From positions 58,783,233-58,847,232 of the forward strand of contig CM057466.1 in NCBI GenBank assembly GCA_030035585.1: a stretch of 64,000 bases of DNA, written 5' to 3'. The translations under genes and the position numbers were made by a program. Positions 45,950 through 56,290 of the stretch are shown here, piece after piece. Every line of letters begins with the position of its first letter. Position 1 is the first letter of the stretch. The notes below the pieces were generated by a model. That model was given only the letters and a program-made list of their open reading frames with translations. It had not been told where the DNA came from and did no database searches. The DNA is from Dugong dugon. Taxonomy: Eukaryota; Chordata; Mammalia; Sirenia; Dugongidae.

Positions 45950-46252
45950 TGTTGTTAGCTTCTGTCGAGTCGGCTCTGACTCATGGCGACCTTTCGCTCT
46001 GTTATACGTCTTATCTTCCATCTCAAGTTCCAGCAGTATGCCAGACAGTATTTTGTTCTGATCCATAGGGTTTTCACTGGCTAATGTTTCGGAGTAGATC
46101 TTCAGGCCTTTCTTCCTAGTCTGTGTTTGTCTGGAAGCTCTACTGAATTCTATCCACCATGAGTGACCCTGCTGGTATTTGAAGTACTGGTGCCATAGCT
46201 TCCAACATCAGAGCAACACGCAAGTCACCACGGTATGACAAACTGACAGATG
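45950..46252 (-). mobile_element. RTE-tailed SINE, antisense
   Basis: TTGTTGTTAGCTTCTGTCGAGTCGGCTCTGACTC opens it; CCTTTCTTCCTAGTCTGTGTTTGTCTGGAAGC and GGTATGACAAACTGACAGATGGG close it. No tRNA-like head remains. Confidence 0.9.
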
Positions 46253-46619
46253 GGTGATTATTTAGCAGAGAGACGTGCACAAGTAAATTGTAATTTGGCA
46301 ACCTGAAGATACTTATTTTGTCCCCCAAACTGGTCTGTAGTCATTGCATGAAGAAGACATATTCCACTGGCAGGAAAAACAAGGTCAACTTTCTAAAGAG
46401 GGCTTGGCAACTGTTCTCATGGTATAATTTTAGCAGGTAGAGCACACTGCCCACCAACCCCTGGAGTTTCTTTAACTGGTGGCAAGGCTATTAAAAAGTT
46501 AATGTTTTGGGGAGGGTTAAGTCACTGGCATAAAGTTACACTAGAGACCAGGCTTCCATAGGGGAAAGAACAGCATGGGTAATGTGCTCCTGATGGAAAA
46601 AGCATATATGTTATGGGCT
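46253..46619. other. No recognised feature
   Basis: Intronic sequence. Confidence 0.5.
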
Positions 46620-46775
46620 GGACCAGTGCTTCTCAAACTGTAATGTGCATCTGAATCATCTATGAAAATGATAATTCTGATTAAGAAGGTCTAGGGTATG
46701 ACTGAAAGTTCCGAATTTCTAAGAAACCCCCCAGTGATACCAACGTTATGGGCTGATGGGCCACAACAATCAGCA
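46620..46775 (+). mobile_element. MER5/MER20-like hAT relic
   Basis: GACCAGTGCTTCTCAAACTGTAATGTGCATCTGAATCATC, then GGTCTAGGGTATGACTGAAAG. Confidence 0.65.
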
Positions 46776-47231
46776 ACGGGCTAGAAGGAACTGTTACTGC
46801 TCATTGGGAACCGAAGAGCAAAGGCAAAGGCAGAGGCCAGCAGCAGGGAAGGCAGTAGAGAAGAAGCAAGAATCTTGGTATAAGAAGGTGAGGTCAAGGA
46901 AGAGAGTGGGCAAAGCCTTCCAATCCACTTGAGAGTGATAATGGACACAATATACTAGGAACATGCAGATGCTGACTTTGGGGCAAAACTTCACTCAGCC
47001 AGGTAACTTTATATTCCTCCTGTTTTATCCATAAGCAGAAGTTGGCTTTCTTGGGTATGGTAGGCACAGGGGCTGGAAAACCAGGCAGGGCAGTAACTCT
47101 GTGTGCACTGTGGAACTGCATGGGGAGGAGAGGCTCCTTGGCCAAGGGCCCTGCAGGCTGAGCAGTTTCGCATCCGACTTCACCGCCCTGTCTGACCCTG
47201 TAGGAGTCTGAGACAGCAGGATCGCTAGCTA
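46776..47231. other. No recognised feature
   Basis: Intronic sequence. Confidence 0.5.
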
Positions 47232-47460
47232 ACTGCTGAAGGGCATGGGCTTTAGGATCAGGTAGAGGTGGGTTCGAGCCCTTTGTTACCTACTCGCTGT
47301 GTGACTGTAGACAAGTTTCTCATCTTCTCCAAGCTTCAGTTTCTGCGTCTATAAAACAGAGATAATAGTAGTACTGACATACTAGTTGTATGTTGTAAAG
47401 GCTAAAAAAACACGTAAGCATTAGTACCTGACACATACTAAGTCCTCAGCAAATGCTATG
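47232..47460 (+). repeat. MIR SINE
   Basis: GGGCTTTAGGATCAGGTAGAGGTGGGTTCGAGCC, CTCGCTGTGTGACTGTAGACAAG, CTTCAGTTTCTGCGTCTATAAAACAG. Confidence 0.88.
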
Positions 47461-47490
47461 TCTCCTTCTCCTCTTCTTCCTCCTCCTGAC
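47461..47490. repeat. Pyrimidine-rich (CTT/CCT) simple repeat
   Basis: CTCCTTCTCCTCTTCTTCCTCCTCC immediately after the MIR. Confidence 0.8.
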
Positions 47491-47524
47491 TGTTATTTTA
47501 ATGAGTCTACTTGACTAACCCTTC

Positions 47525-48135
47525 TTGCCCACTGCCTGTCTGTCAGTTTGTTGTACCATGGTGATTTGCATGTTGCTGTGATCTGGAAGCTATGCCACTG
47601 GTATTTCAAATACCAGCAGGTTCATCCATGGTGACAGGTTGCAATGGAGCTTCCAGACTAAAACAGACTATGAAGAAAGGCCTGGCATTGTACTTCCAAA
47701 AATTGTTGTTGTTAGTTGCTGTCTAGTCGATTCTGACTCATGGTGACCCCATGTGTGCAGAGTAGAACCATGCTCCATAGGATTTTCAGAAGCAGATTGC
47801 CAGGCTTGTCTTCTGAGACACTTCTAGGTAGGTTTGAACTGTCAACCTTTCAGCTAGTAGTTAACCATTTGTGCCACCCAGGGACTGAAAATTATTTCTG
47901 AAAATAAGCCAATGAAAACCTTATGGATCACAACAGAATATTGCCTGATATGGTGTGAGAAGATGAACCCCCTAGTTTGGAAGGCACTCAGATTGCACAG
48001 TGGCTGCAACAGTTGGAATCGAGCATACTAGTGGTTATGAATATGGCACAGGATTGGGGAACATTTTGTTCGGTTGTACATGGGGTTGCCATGAATTGGA
48101 GCTGACTGGATGGCAACTAACAACAACAATGACAA
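47525..48135 (+). mobile_element. RTE-tailed SINE, interrupted by a second SINE
   Basis: Left part GTCTGTCAGTTTGTTGTACCATGG to GAAAGGCCTGGCATTG. It resumes at 47888 with CTGAAAATAAGCCAATGAAAACC and ends with GAGCTGACTGGATGGCAACTAACAACAACA. Confidence 0.9.
47703..47887 (-). mobile_element. AfroSINE-type SINE nested in an RTE-tailed SINE, antisense
   Basis: TTGTTGTTGTTAGTTGCTGTCTAGTCGATTCTGACTC to CCACCCAGGGACTG. Short AAAATT direct repeats flank it. Confidence 0.9.
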
Positions 48136-48464
48136 CCCTTCTTGGAGGTGCCACATTTTTCTCCTCTCACTTGGCCACTGCAACCACCTGCCCAATTTCC
48201 CTATCTCTTGGTCCTGCATTTCCTCAAGCTCAAGGCACCTCTCCCAGCAGGTTGAGCCCAGGCTCTGGGACTGCCCTGATGCCTGTGGAGCAAAGCAGGG
48301 GAGCCCTGGTTCTGGCTCAGAGGCAGCATGTGGCTGGCCTTGAACTGACTCAGGGCCTCACCATACCAGGCCCCTGTGCCACACCTTAGTAACTAGGTCC
48401 TCTCCACCCTTCTTTTCTTCCCTGTTATTTGTGTCAGGCTCTCTGTCTTCTGGGATTTCACATT
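48136..48464. other. No recognised feature
   Basis: Intronic sequence, C-rich at 48160-48240. Confidence 0.5.
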
Positions 48465-48970
48465 TATTGTAGTTATCTAGTGCTGCTGTAACAGAAATAC
48501 CACAAGTGGATGGTTTTAACAAAGAGAAATTTATTCTGTCACAGTCTGGAAGGCTAGAAGTCCAGCACCAGCTCTAAGGGAAGACTTTCTTGGTCTGTTG
48601 GTTCTGGAGGAAGGTTCTTGTCCTCAATCTTCCCTTGGTCTAGGAGCTTCTCTGTACAGGAACCTCAGGTCCAAAGGATGCGCTCTGCTCCCAGCATTGC
48701 TTTCTTGGTGGTATGAGGTCCCCCTGTCTCTCTGATCGCTTCTCTTTTTTATATCTCAAAAGAGATTGGCTTAAGATACAGTCTAATCTTATAGATCTCA
48801 TCAACATAACTGCCACTAATTTGTCTTATCAACATCCTAGAGATAGGATTTACAACATATAGGAAATCACATTAGATGACAGTATGGTGGACAGTCACAC
48901 AATACTGGGACTCATGGCCCAGGTAAGTCGACAGATATTTTGGGGGGACATAATTCAATCCATGACAGCA
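48465..48970 (-). mobile_element. MaLR-like LTR relic, antisense
   Basis: GTAGTTATCTAGTGCTGCTGTAACAGAAATACCACAAGTGG opens it; GATATTTTGGGGGGACATAATTCAATCCATGACA closes it, parallel to 29700-30180 but diverged inside. Confidence 0.65.
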
Positions 48971-49135
48971 TTCTTCTTGGGGGCCAAATGTATGTATAAA
49001 GAATTAGGACACAGCCTGATCTAGTGGAGGGAGGCATTACTTCTGCTTGAGAAACTTTCACAAGGAAGAAACCTTTCCATTATTCTTTCAGAGTTAAATA
49101 GGAGTTTATTGAGGCAGTTATTAACCCTAGTCACA

Positions 49136-49244
49136 GGGTGACCAACTGCCCCAGTTTGCCTGGGCCTGAGGGGTTTTCTGCCATGAAGGATTTTCTGTGT
49201 TAAAACCGGGACAGTCCCAGGCAAACCGGGATGGTTGGTCACCC
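49136..49244. mobile_element. Short palindromic DNA element with ~29-base inverted ends
   Basis: Left arm 49136-49164 (GGGTGACCAAC...TTTGCCTGGG) and right arm 49216-49244 are inverted copies with about four mismatches. Possible 8-base flanking repeats (CCTAGTCA / GCTAGTCC) would suit a hAT-type element. Family not named. Confidence 0.65.
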
Positions 49245-49254
49245 CAGCTAGTCC

Positions 49255-50524
49255 ATCATGATCATCTGTCTGGATGATGTCTTGTTTTCTTTTTACCAGT
49301 CATCCGAGAGCCTGCGGCCATGTGGCTGGGACCCTGAGATCTAATTATAGAGCAGCTTCCCACCTGGAGCAGTGTTGCCTGTCATACCCTCCACCCTCTT
49401 GTCCTGGGGGTTTCTGTCTTTAGGTCCGCATTTCTCAAAGTTGCTCCCTGAATCCCCGCACTCAGAAGAGGACCCTGTGCTTGGGGCTCAGTGCCATCTT
49501 GAAATTCTTAACAATTTTATCTTTGAATTTGTGTTTTGAAGTGAAATCCCTCGTGTGACAGTGGAGCATGTGCTGGGGGCTTGGAGCCTGGGCTTGTGGG
49601 CCATCCTGCCTCCCACTGCCTCCCTGGTACAGGTCCTCAGTCACCTGCTCTCCCAAACCCTGGCACCCTGGGCCACTCTCAGCCTCCTCCTCCCTGCCCC
49701 CACCCAGTGACCAATGCTGCCCTTTGTCACAGTGGGGGTCTGGGTGCAGGTCTGGGGAGGGTTGAAGTTGGCTGCGTGCACGCCATGGCATATGAGGGAG
49801 GGACATGACAGTGGCTATCCCTGGCCCCAGCTGGCAGCACCACGGCACATTTAATGGGTGACTTCGCAGGGACGAGCTCATTCCCAAACCAGGTACTGAA
49901 TACGGCAGATTGTGGAGGTTGCAAAATCCCTAGGGGGTTGCCCATCTGCATGGGTTGGGGTAGTGGGCCCCTGGACGGGGCATGGCATGTCGCCTGGCAG
50001 CTGGTAGGAGGGGAACCCTTCATGCACGTGCACAGTGAGCAGGCCCTGTGCCTCTGAGGCTCTGCACCACCCAGCGAGGATCCCCTTACCTGAGGGCACA
50101 CAACATTAAGTAGAAAATAAAAAACACCATGACAGGTCAAGACAGAAAGCAGAAGAAAGAAAAAAGTGTATGTTAGTAGCTTTAATGGCATGTTTTTCCT
50201 GTTTTTGATCAAGGGGCCCTGCATTTTCATTTCTGGGCTCTGCAGTGTATACAGCCAGCCTGGTTCTAGGCCTCACTGTGGACTTACTGAGACTTGCAGC
50301 CGGGGGATCTGCGTTTTAACACATCATGGGGTTTCTCTACACTCTTAGGCTTGAGAACGCTGTGGTATCATTCTTCCCCTCACTCGGCTTGAAGGACAGT
50401 GACTGAGACTCTCTTCTCTCAGCTACAGTCGTCCTGTATGGCCAGCTTGGGGAGAGTGGGTGAAAAAAGAAAACCCAGTGTATCTGAAATCTCAGCTTCT
50501 ACCACCGTTGATTTCGAACTTACC
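49255..50524. other. No recognised feature; GC-rich block 49560-50060
   Basis: Overlapping ORFs of up to 167 codons on both strands follow from high GC with few stops. They show no domain, signal peptide or splice structure I can support. Confidence 0.5.
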
Positions 50525-50965
50525 AGGGGCAATGGGCAAATTGGTATGAAAGGGGTTCTCTAAGCATCAGTATCTGTGTTCCTAGCAAAAGATTCCCTTG
50601 CTCAGCAGGATTTCCGGTTCCACCTCCAGGCTCCAGGTAGGGCTGTCCTTCCCGTGTCTTTGAATTAAAGCAGGACCACGTGACTTGTTTGGGTACATGG
50701 CGCGGCATGCACCTGTCCTCTCTGCTTCAGTGATGTTCCAGACACTAGAGGCTCCATCAGTTTGTGTCCCTGGGTGAGGAGGACAGGGAGCAGAGCCCAT
50801 CCTCAATAAACATCACCACAGGTGAGATGTACACCTTTATTGTTTGAAGGCACTGAGATGCTGGCACTGATTGTCACAGCAGCATAACCAGCCTATCATG
50901 ATTGACACAGGCTCTGTTCCAAGCTAGCGCGACTCACTAACCATCCTCAAGTCCTTGGATGTAGA
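50525..50965 (-). repeat. Possible MLT1-like LTR relic
   Basis: AAAGCAGGACCACGTGACTTG and ATGGCGCGGCATGCACC, then TTTATTGTTTGAAGGCACTGAG, recall an LTR read in antisense. Weak. Confidence 0.35.
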
Positions 50966-51732
50966 GCAAAAGGCAGGCACACAAGACTCCCAGACTGATC
51001 CTCTACAATGGAGCAGAAAATAGCAAAGACTTCCTTTTAGGACTTCCTGGAAAGAAACTCAGATTCTGACCAAACCATGGTGGCCTTTCTCAGACCTTTC
51101 TGACCTGGCTGCACCAAAAGTGTTAAGAAATGAGCAGTACTTAGGCTTGGCTCATAGAAAGGTCTTGCCAGATTGAAAAAGCAAAACAAAACAAAAACAA
51201 AATGCCAAGGAAGGAAGCAGCCAGAAAGTTACAGGGGCATGGGGATATAAGGCAGGACCAGCAGGGGCAGAAATCAAGCTATCCAAATGGATATTTTAAA
51301 GCTCTGAAAATATTCCCAAGTTAGGAGTGGATTTATTCCGTGGGATATTTGCAGTTGGATTACAGTTTAAGTTGAAGCTGTCCTTTCTTTGCAAGTCAGG
51401 CAAAGCTAATGCACCAGTTTCTCTTAGTCAGTAGCAATGAGTAAAGAAAAAAAATCTCAATTACTGGCTGCCAAAACACAAGAAGAAAACGATTCTTTCT
51501 AAGGTGCACGTGCTCGCTTGTGTTTGCATTTACAAGGCTTGCCCCAGTCATGCCATCTTCCCTCCTCTGAACAAAAGGCATCTCCTGCTGCTGGCCTGGA
51601 ACCAGGAGAAGCTGCTGATGGATGTTTCCACTGGTTCCCTGGTTTTTTTGCCAACTCACTTGACCAGAACACTCGGCAATGTATATTTTGCGATTATTAA
51701 AGATTGATGTTGCATTTAGCTTTGAATCTCTC
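50966..51732. other. No recognised feature
   Basis: Intronic sequence. An adenine-rich run lies at 51176-51200. Confidence 0.5.
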
Positions 51733-51741
51733 TATCTCCTT

Positions 51742-51933
51742 GTTGTTAGTTGCTGTCAAGTCGATTTTGACTGACAGCGACCCCATGCGTGCAGAGTAGA
51801 ACTGCTGCATACGGTTTTTTTGGAGGCAGATCTCTAGCCTTGTCTTCCAAGGCACCTCTGGGTGGGTTTGGACCATCAACTTTTTGGCTGCTAGTCGAGC
51901 GCTTAAGCATTTGTGCCACCCAAGGACTCCTTA
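51742..51933 (-). mobile_element. AfroSINE-type SINE, antisense, with perfect target-site duplication
   Basis: Direct repeats TATCTCCTT at 51733-51741 and 51934-51942. GTTGTTAGTTGCTGTCAAGTCGATTTTGACTG at the tail end. Confidence 0.95.
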
Positions 51934-51942
51934 TATCTCCTT

Positions 51943-53095
51943 AGGAAGAGGTTATTAGAGAATTTTAGAGATACGGGTCTCTCCCTGCCCCCTGATTCAA
52001 GGAGATGAGCTAATTCACTCATTTAATTAACTTCTCAGTTCATAGCACATTATCATCTAGTCCACACAGAGCCCTCTCTTGCTTTAGCAGGATAGTTCTT
52101 ACTATTATGGAAAATGTTTCCCCTGCCAGTCCCCTTCTCTCTCATGAGAAGTGTGGGAGAAGGCTCCCCCATTACCCACTGGGCCTGCCTGGAGCAGTTA
52201 GCCCAGGTCTCCTGGCTCCAGTTTGCCTGTTTAACCCACACCTTCTGTGGTGAGTCTTTCTGACCACCCTGCCCACTTCTCTGCCTCCAGTTCCTATTTC
52301 ACTTCCCCTCTGGGGCAGGCTTGAATCCTGCCTGAGTTCCAAACAGTGTCTTATCCCAGAGCTGGATTTCAGGTCACTGATGCTCAGCGAGGTTCAGCTC
52401 ACTCACCCACGGTCAGCTGGCCAGTGCTGACCTGGGCACAGAGTCCAGTTCTCCTTATATCCACTGGGCATGGACCCTCCCAGACCTCACTCCACTGCCT
52501 ACCACCTTCCCCCGCTCCAGTCTACCTGTGACCCTCCGCCCTCCACCCCGGCCTCCCCTTGCCTTGTAGCATCCCTCTTTTCCATGTTTGTCCTGCTGTG
52601 AAGGATGCCTCCTGAGGTTCTTGAGGAGCCAGAGCGTTCAAGTGGCAGCATTTGGAACACCAGGGGAGCTCTGCTGTCCAGGTCTGATGTTCACCTGAGG
52701 ACGCACCTTTTCATCACAGTGAAGGTGACTTCGAGCTTTCTCGTTTTATGCCAAGTCAGTGCAATCCTTAGAGTTTTGGCCAACTTCCAACATCACCTTC
52801 ATCCAGGCAAAATGAGAGTTCAACCCTGGCTCATGGCTGCATATTGCCCAAGTATTTCTGTTACAGTTCATGAGTGGACAGGATAATCAAGCACACATCC
52901 TGTATTCACAAGGTCATGTGCACTCTAGACGTGAAGACTTACTTAAATACTCTTGTAATGAGTGTTCTAAAGGAAAAGTACAGTGTTCCATGAAGCATAA
53001 AATACAGACAGATAACCAGAGAGAGTGGTGCTAAGTTGAGACCTAAAGATTAAATAAGAGTTAGCAGACTCCCGGGAGCTGGTATTTGGCTACAC
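51943..53095. other. No recognised feature
   Basis: About 1.15 kb of intron, pyrimidine-rich at 52240-52590. Confidence 0.5.
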
Positions 53096-53102
53096 TGTGG
53101 GG

Positions 53103-53298
53103 ATCTGCGGAGTCCCTGAGTGGTGCAGATGGTTTACATGCTCGGTTTGAGTGTGCCCAGAGGTGCTTCAGAAGAAAGACATGGTGATCTACTTCTGAAA
53201 AATAAGCAATTGAAAACCCTATGGAGCATGGCTGTACTCTGACACACATGGGGTCACCATGAGTTGGAACTGAATCAAGGGAAACTAGTTTCTGTTTT
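53103..53298 (+). mobile_element. AfroSINE-type SINE
   Basis: GGAGTCCCTGAGTGGTGCAG, GAAAGACATGGTGATCTACTTCTG, CACCATGAGTTGGAACTG. Short TGTGGGG repeats flank it (53096-53102, 53299-53305). Confidence 0.88.
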
Positions 53299-53469
53299 TT
53301 GTGGGGCCTTACAGAATTTTTGCAGTGGCATACAGGGACCTTCATAATCATTGGTGTGCTGGTAAAGCAAATGTTTGGGAAAAAATAAAAAGCCCAGATA
53401 TGTACCATTTGCTGATTTCCGTGGTATAAATACTGCAAAGTTTGGGTTATATTGAGTTGAGGTGAATGC

Positions 53470-53772
53470 ATGGTATCTCCAAGTGGAGTTATCAAGTAGG
53501 GACTTGGAAATATGGGTCTGAAGCTTACGTGGGAAGTCTGGGCTCAAGATATAAGTTGGGAATCAGTGGTGTAAGAGTGTGGAGTGAGGTGAGGAAAGGG
53601 CTGAGACCTGGCCTCTGGGTAAACTGCAGGAGACCTGGGACTGAGGAAGAGGTGAAAGAAAGAAGGAGCTAGCACTATAACCCTGGGGGGAAGTGTGGGT
53701 GTGATGGGGAGAAGAGAGATTGCATGGTAACTAGCAGTGGGCTGTGATGGAAGGAGAGGTATTTTCTTTTCT
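53470..53772 (-). repeat. Old interspersed repeat, same class as 25690-26669
   Basis: GGGACTTGGAAATATGGGTCTGAAGC and GCTCAAGATATAAGTTGGGAATCAG match phrases of that repeat. It is interrupted by the L1 at 53791. Confidence 0.5.
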
Positions 53773-53790
53773 TTAAGATGGGAGAAATAT

Positions 53791-54529
53791 ATTTATTATA
53801 TTGTGTTTTAGGTGAAAGTTTACAGCTCAGGTTAAGTTCTAATTCAAAAATTTATACAGAGATTGTTTTGTGACATTGGTTGCAATCCCCACAATGTGAC
53901 AGCACATTCCCCCTTTCCACCCCGGGTTCCCTGTGTTCATTCGACCCGTCCCTTCCTGCCTTCTCATCCTGCTTTTGGACAGGAGCTGCCCATTTGGTCT
54001 AGTATATCTGACTGAACTAAGAAGCACGTTCCTCGTGTGTATTATTTTTTTTTTTAATGGTCCTGTCTAATCTTTGTCTGAAGAATGGGTTTTGGAAATA
54101 TTTCAGTTCCGGGTTAATAGAGTGTCCGGGGGCCATAGTTTCGGGGGTTCCTGCAGTCTCTGTCAGACCATTAAGTCTGGTCTTTTTACATGAATTTGAA
54201 ATCTGTTCTACATTTTCCTCCTGCCCTGTCTGGGACTCTCTGTTGTGTTCCCTGGTCAGGGTGGTCATTGGTGGTAGCCAGGCACCATGTAGTTCTTCGG
54301 TCTCAGGCTGGTGGAGTCTCTGGTTCATTTGGTCCTTTAGTCCTTTGGGCTAGTATTTTCCTTGTGTCTTTGGTTGTCTTCATTTTCCTTTGCTTCGAGT
54401 GGGATGGGACCAATAGATGTATCTTAGATGGCTGCTCGCAAGCTTTTAAGACCCCAGATGCTACTCACCAAAGTGGCATGTAGAACATTTTCTTTATAAA
54501 GTATGTTATGCCAGTTGACCTAGATGTCC
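53791..54529 (-). mobile_element. 5'-truncated L1, antisense, perfect 18-base target-site duplication
   Basis: TTAAGATGGGAGAAATAT at 53773-53790 and 54530-54547. Minus-strand 3' UTR is co-linear with 14080-14811. Confidence 0.97.
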
Positions 54530-54547
54530 TTAAGATGGGAGAAATAT

Positions 54548-54959
54548 TTAAAAGCTGGTGGAAAGGATCTAAGGGGAGGCAAGAGGGGAATGGGATCCAG
54601 GACACAGAGGGAGGGATTGGCTTTTGATAAGGAGGCTTCTCCCTCCATTGGTCTAGAAGGAAGAAGAAGAGGACGGTGCAGACACAAAATATGTTCACAG
54701 ATTTAGGAAGGTAAGGCAAGGGGATTTTTTTTTTTTTTTCCTTTTGTAGTTTCGATTTTACCAATGAAAGAGAAAAGTAACCTCTAAGTGTGAAAGTGCA
54801 GGGCTGGGGTGAGAAGGGGGGGGTTTGAGGGGCATGGAGAGTCGAGACTAGAAAATGGGCAGAAGCAAAGGAGGCTGCGCAATGGGAACCACAGAGCGAG
54901 CCTGCTGAGGCCACTGTGGTAGTCGGATGGTGCTGCAGTTGAAGGCTGGCTGCTGCAGC
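54548..54959. other. Purine-rich intron with G-tracts
   Basis: A T16 run at 54727-54742. Four G-tracts at 54801-54832 meet the usual quadruplex spacing. No exon. Confidence 0.6.
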
Positions 54960-55300
54960 CACAGCTGACAGCCCGGTCAGCACCACACACTGGGCCCTGG
55001 ACTCAGAACGCTTCTGCTGCCATCAACTACTGCCCCTGGAGTCCAGATGGTGCTGCCGTCTTTGCTGCTTCCAGAAAGAATTCTTCAGTGTCCCTGCCTT
55101 TTGGTGCCAGTTGCTCTAGATGAGAAATCTCGGAAGGAGACATCAATTTGCTGAGTCCTGGTCATGTGCCCATGCTGCCTTAGCCTCCAGGGGAGCTGGA
55201 AGATCTGGCCTTTTCAGCTTCTAAAGTTGGAGGTGGATTCTGTTCCCAGCAAGATTCATAAGGCAGGAAGGGCATTCAGATCCCTGAAAGTGAAACAAAC
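54960..55300. repeat. Probable old mammalian interspersed repeat
   Basis: CATCAACTACTGCCCCTGGAGTCCAGATGGTGCTGCC, TTTTGGTGCCAGTTGCTCTAGATGAG and GTTGGAGGTGGATTC recall a dispersed repeat I cannot name. Confidence 0.4.
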
Positions 55301-55610
55301 AAAGGACAAACACCTCCAGCATGGGCCATCTCTCCAGCTATACTCTGGACAGCAGCCTTGGGTCCCTTGTGTCTGATCCAGGCTTCCAGAGCGCAGACCC
55401 CTAACCCTGGAACTGTGCTGTGGTCTTTTGCAGAGTGCAGACATGTCGTCTCTACCTTATTTTGGTTTGTCTTTCTGAAACCACAAAAACATCTCCTTAC
55501 ATTTTCCAAACTCCCCAGATGGTGGTACATCCCCTTTTGAGAACTGACACATGAAGGGATATGTACTGTTCAGAAAGTAAGGACAGCTTTTGGCCAAAGG
55601 GCCAGCTTTT

Positions 55611-56275
55611 TTTTTAATTCCCAAAGTTCAACTTTTCTTATAAACAATGCAACTCGAGAAATCAAAGTTTTGAAACTTAATTGCCTTCCTTAAATTGTAT
55701 TTTTCATTGAACTTTTAGAATGATCTAATACACTGTGACATAGCCATATATATATTCTTTTTTTTATTCTACTTTAGATGAAGGTTTACAGAACAAATAG
55801 TTTCTCATTCAACAGTCCACATATTGTTTTCTGACAATGGTTAACAACCCCACAACACGTCAACGCTGTCCCTTATCGATCTTGGGCTCCCTATTACCAG
55901 CTTTCCGGTCCCCTCCTGCCTTCTAGTCCTTGTCCCTGGACTGCTGTGCCTCATTAGTCCCGTTTTGTTTTATGGGGCTGTCTAATCTTTGGCTGAAGAG
56001 TGAACCTCAGGAGTGACTTCATTACTGAACTAAAGGGGTGTTGGGGGGCCATACTCTTGGGGTTTCTCCAGTCTCTGTCAGGCCAGTAAGCCTGGTCTTT
56101 TTTTTTGTGAGTTAGAATTTTGTTCTATATTTTTCTCCAGCTCTGTCTGGGACCTTCTGTTGTGATCCCTGTCAGAGCAGTCAGTGGTGGTAGCCGGGCA
56201 CCATCTAGTTGTACTGGACTCAGTCTGGGGGAGGCTGTGGTAGTTGTGGTTCATTAGTTCTTTGGACTAATCTTT
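55611..56275 (-). mobile_element. 5'-truncated L1, antisense, with candidate 3' transduction
   Basis: The L1 3' UTR on the minus strand occupies about 55757-56275, its poly(A) complement at 55758-55767. About 140 bases of unrelated sequence (55616-55756) follow, then a second T9 run (55607-55615). Outer direct repeats CCAAAGGGCCAGYTTT lie at 55594-55609 and 56276-56291. Confidence 0.8.
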
Positions 56276-56290
56276 CCAAAGGGCCAGTTT

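Noticed and set aside
49462..50230. Overlapping ORFs up to 167 codons, one with a hydrophobic run, as a possible gene
   Set aside because: They lie in a GC-rich block with few stops on both strands. No domain, no splice-bounded exon, no codon signal, and the hydrophobic run comes from a pyrimidine-rich stretch.
54465..54986. 173-codon minus-strand ORF
   Set aside because: It crosses the edge of an L1 3' UTR, a T16 run and purine-rich DNA. The low-complexity composition explains it.
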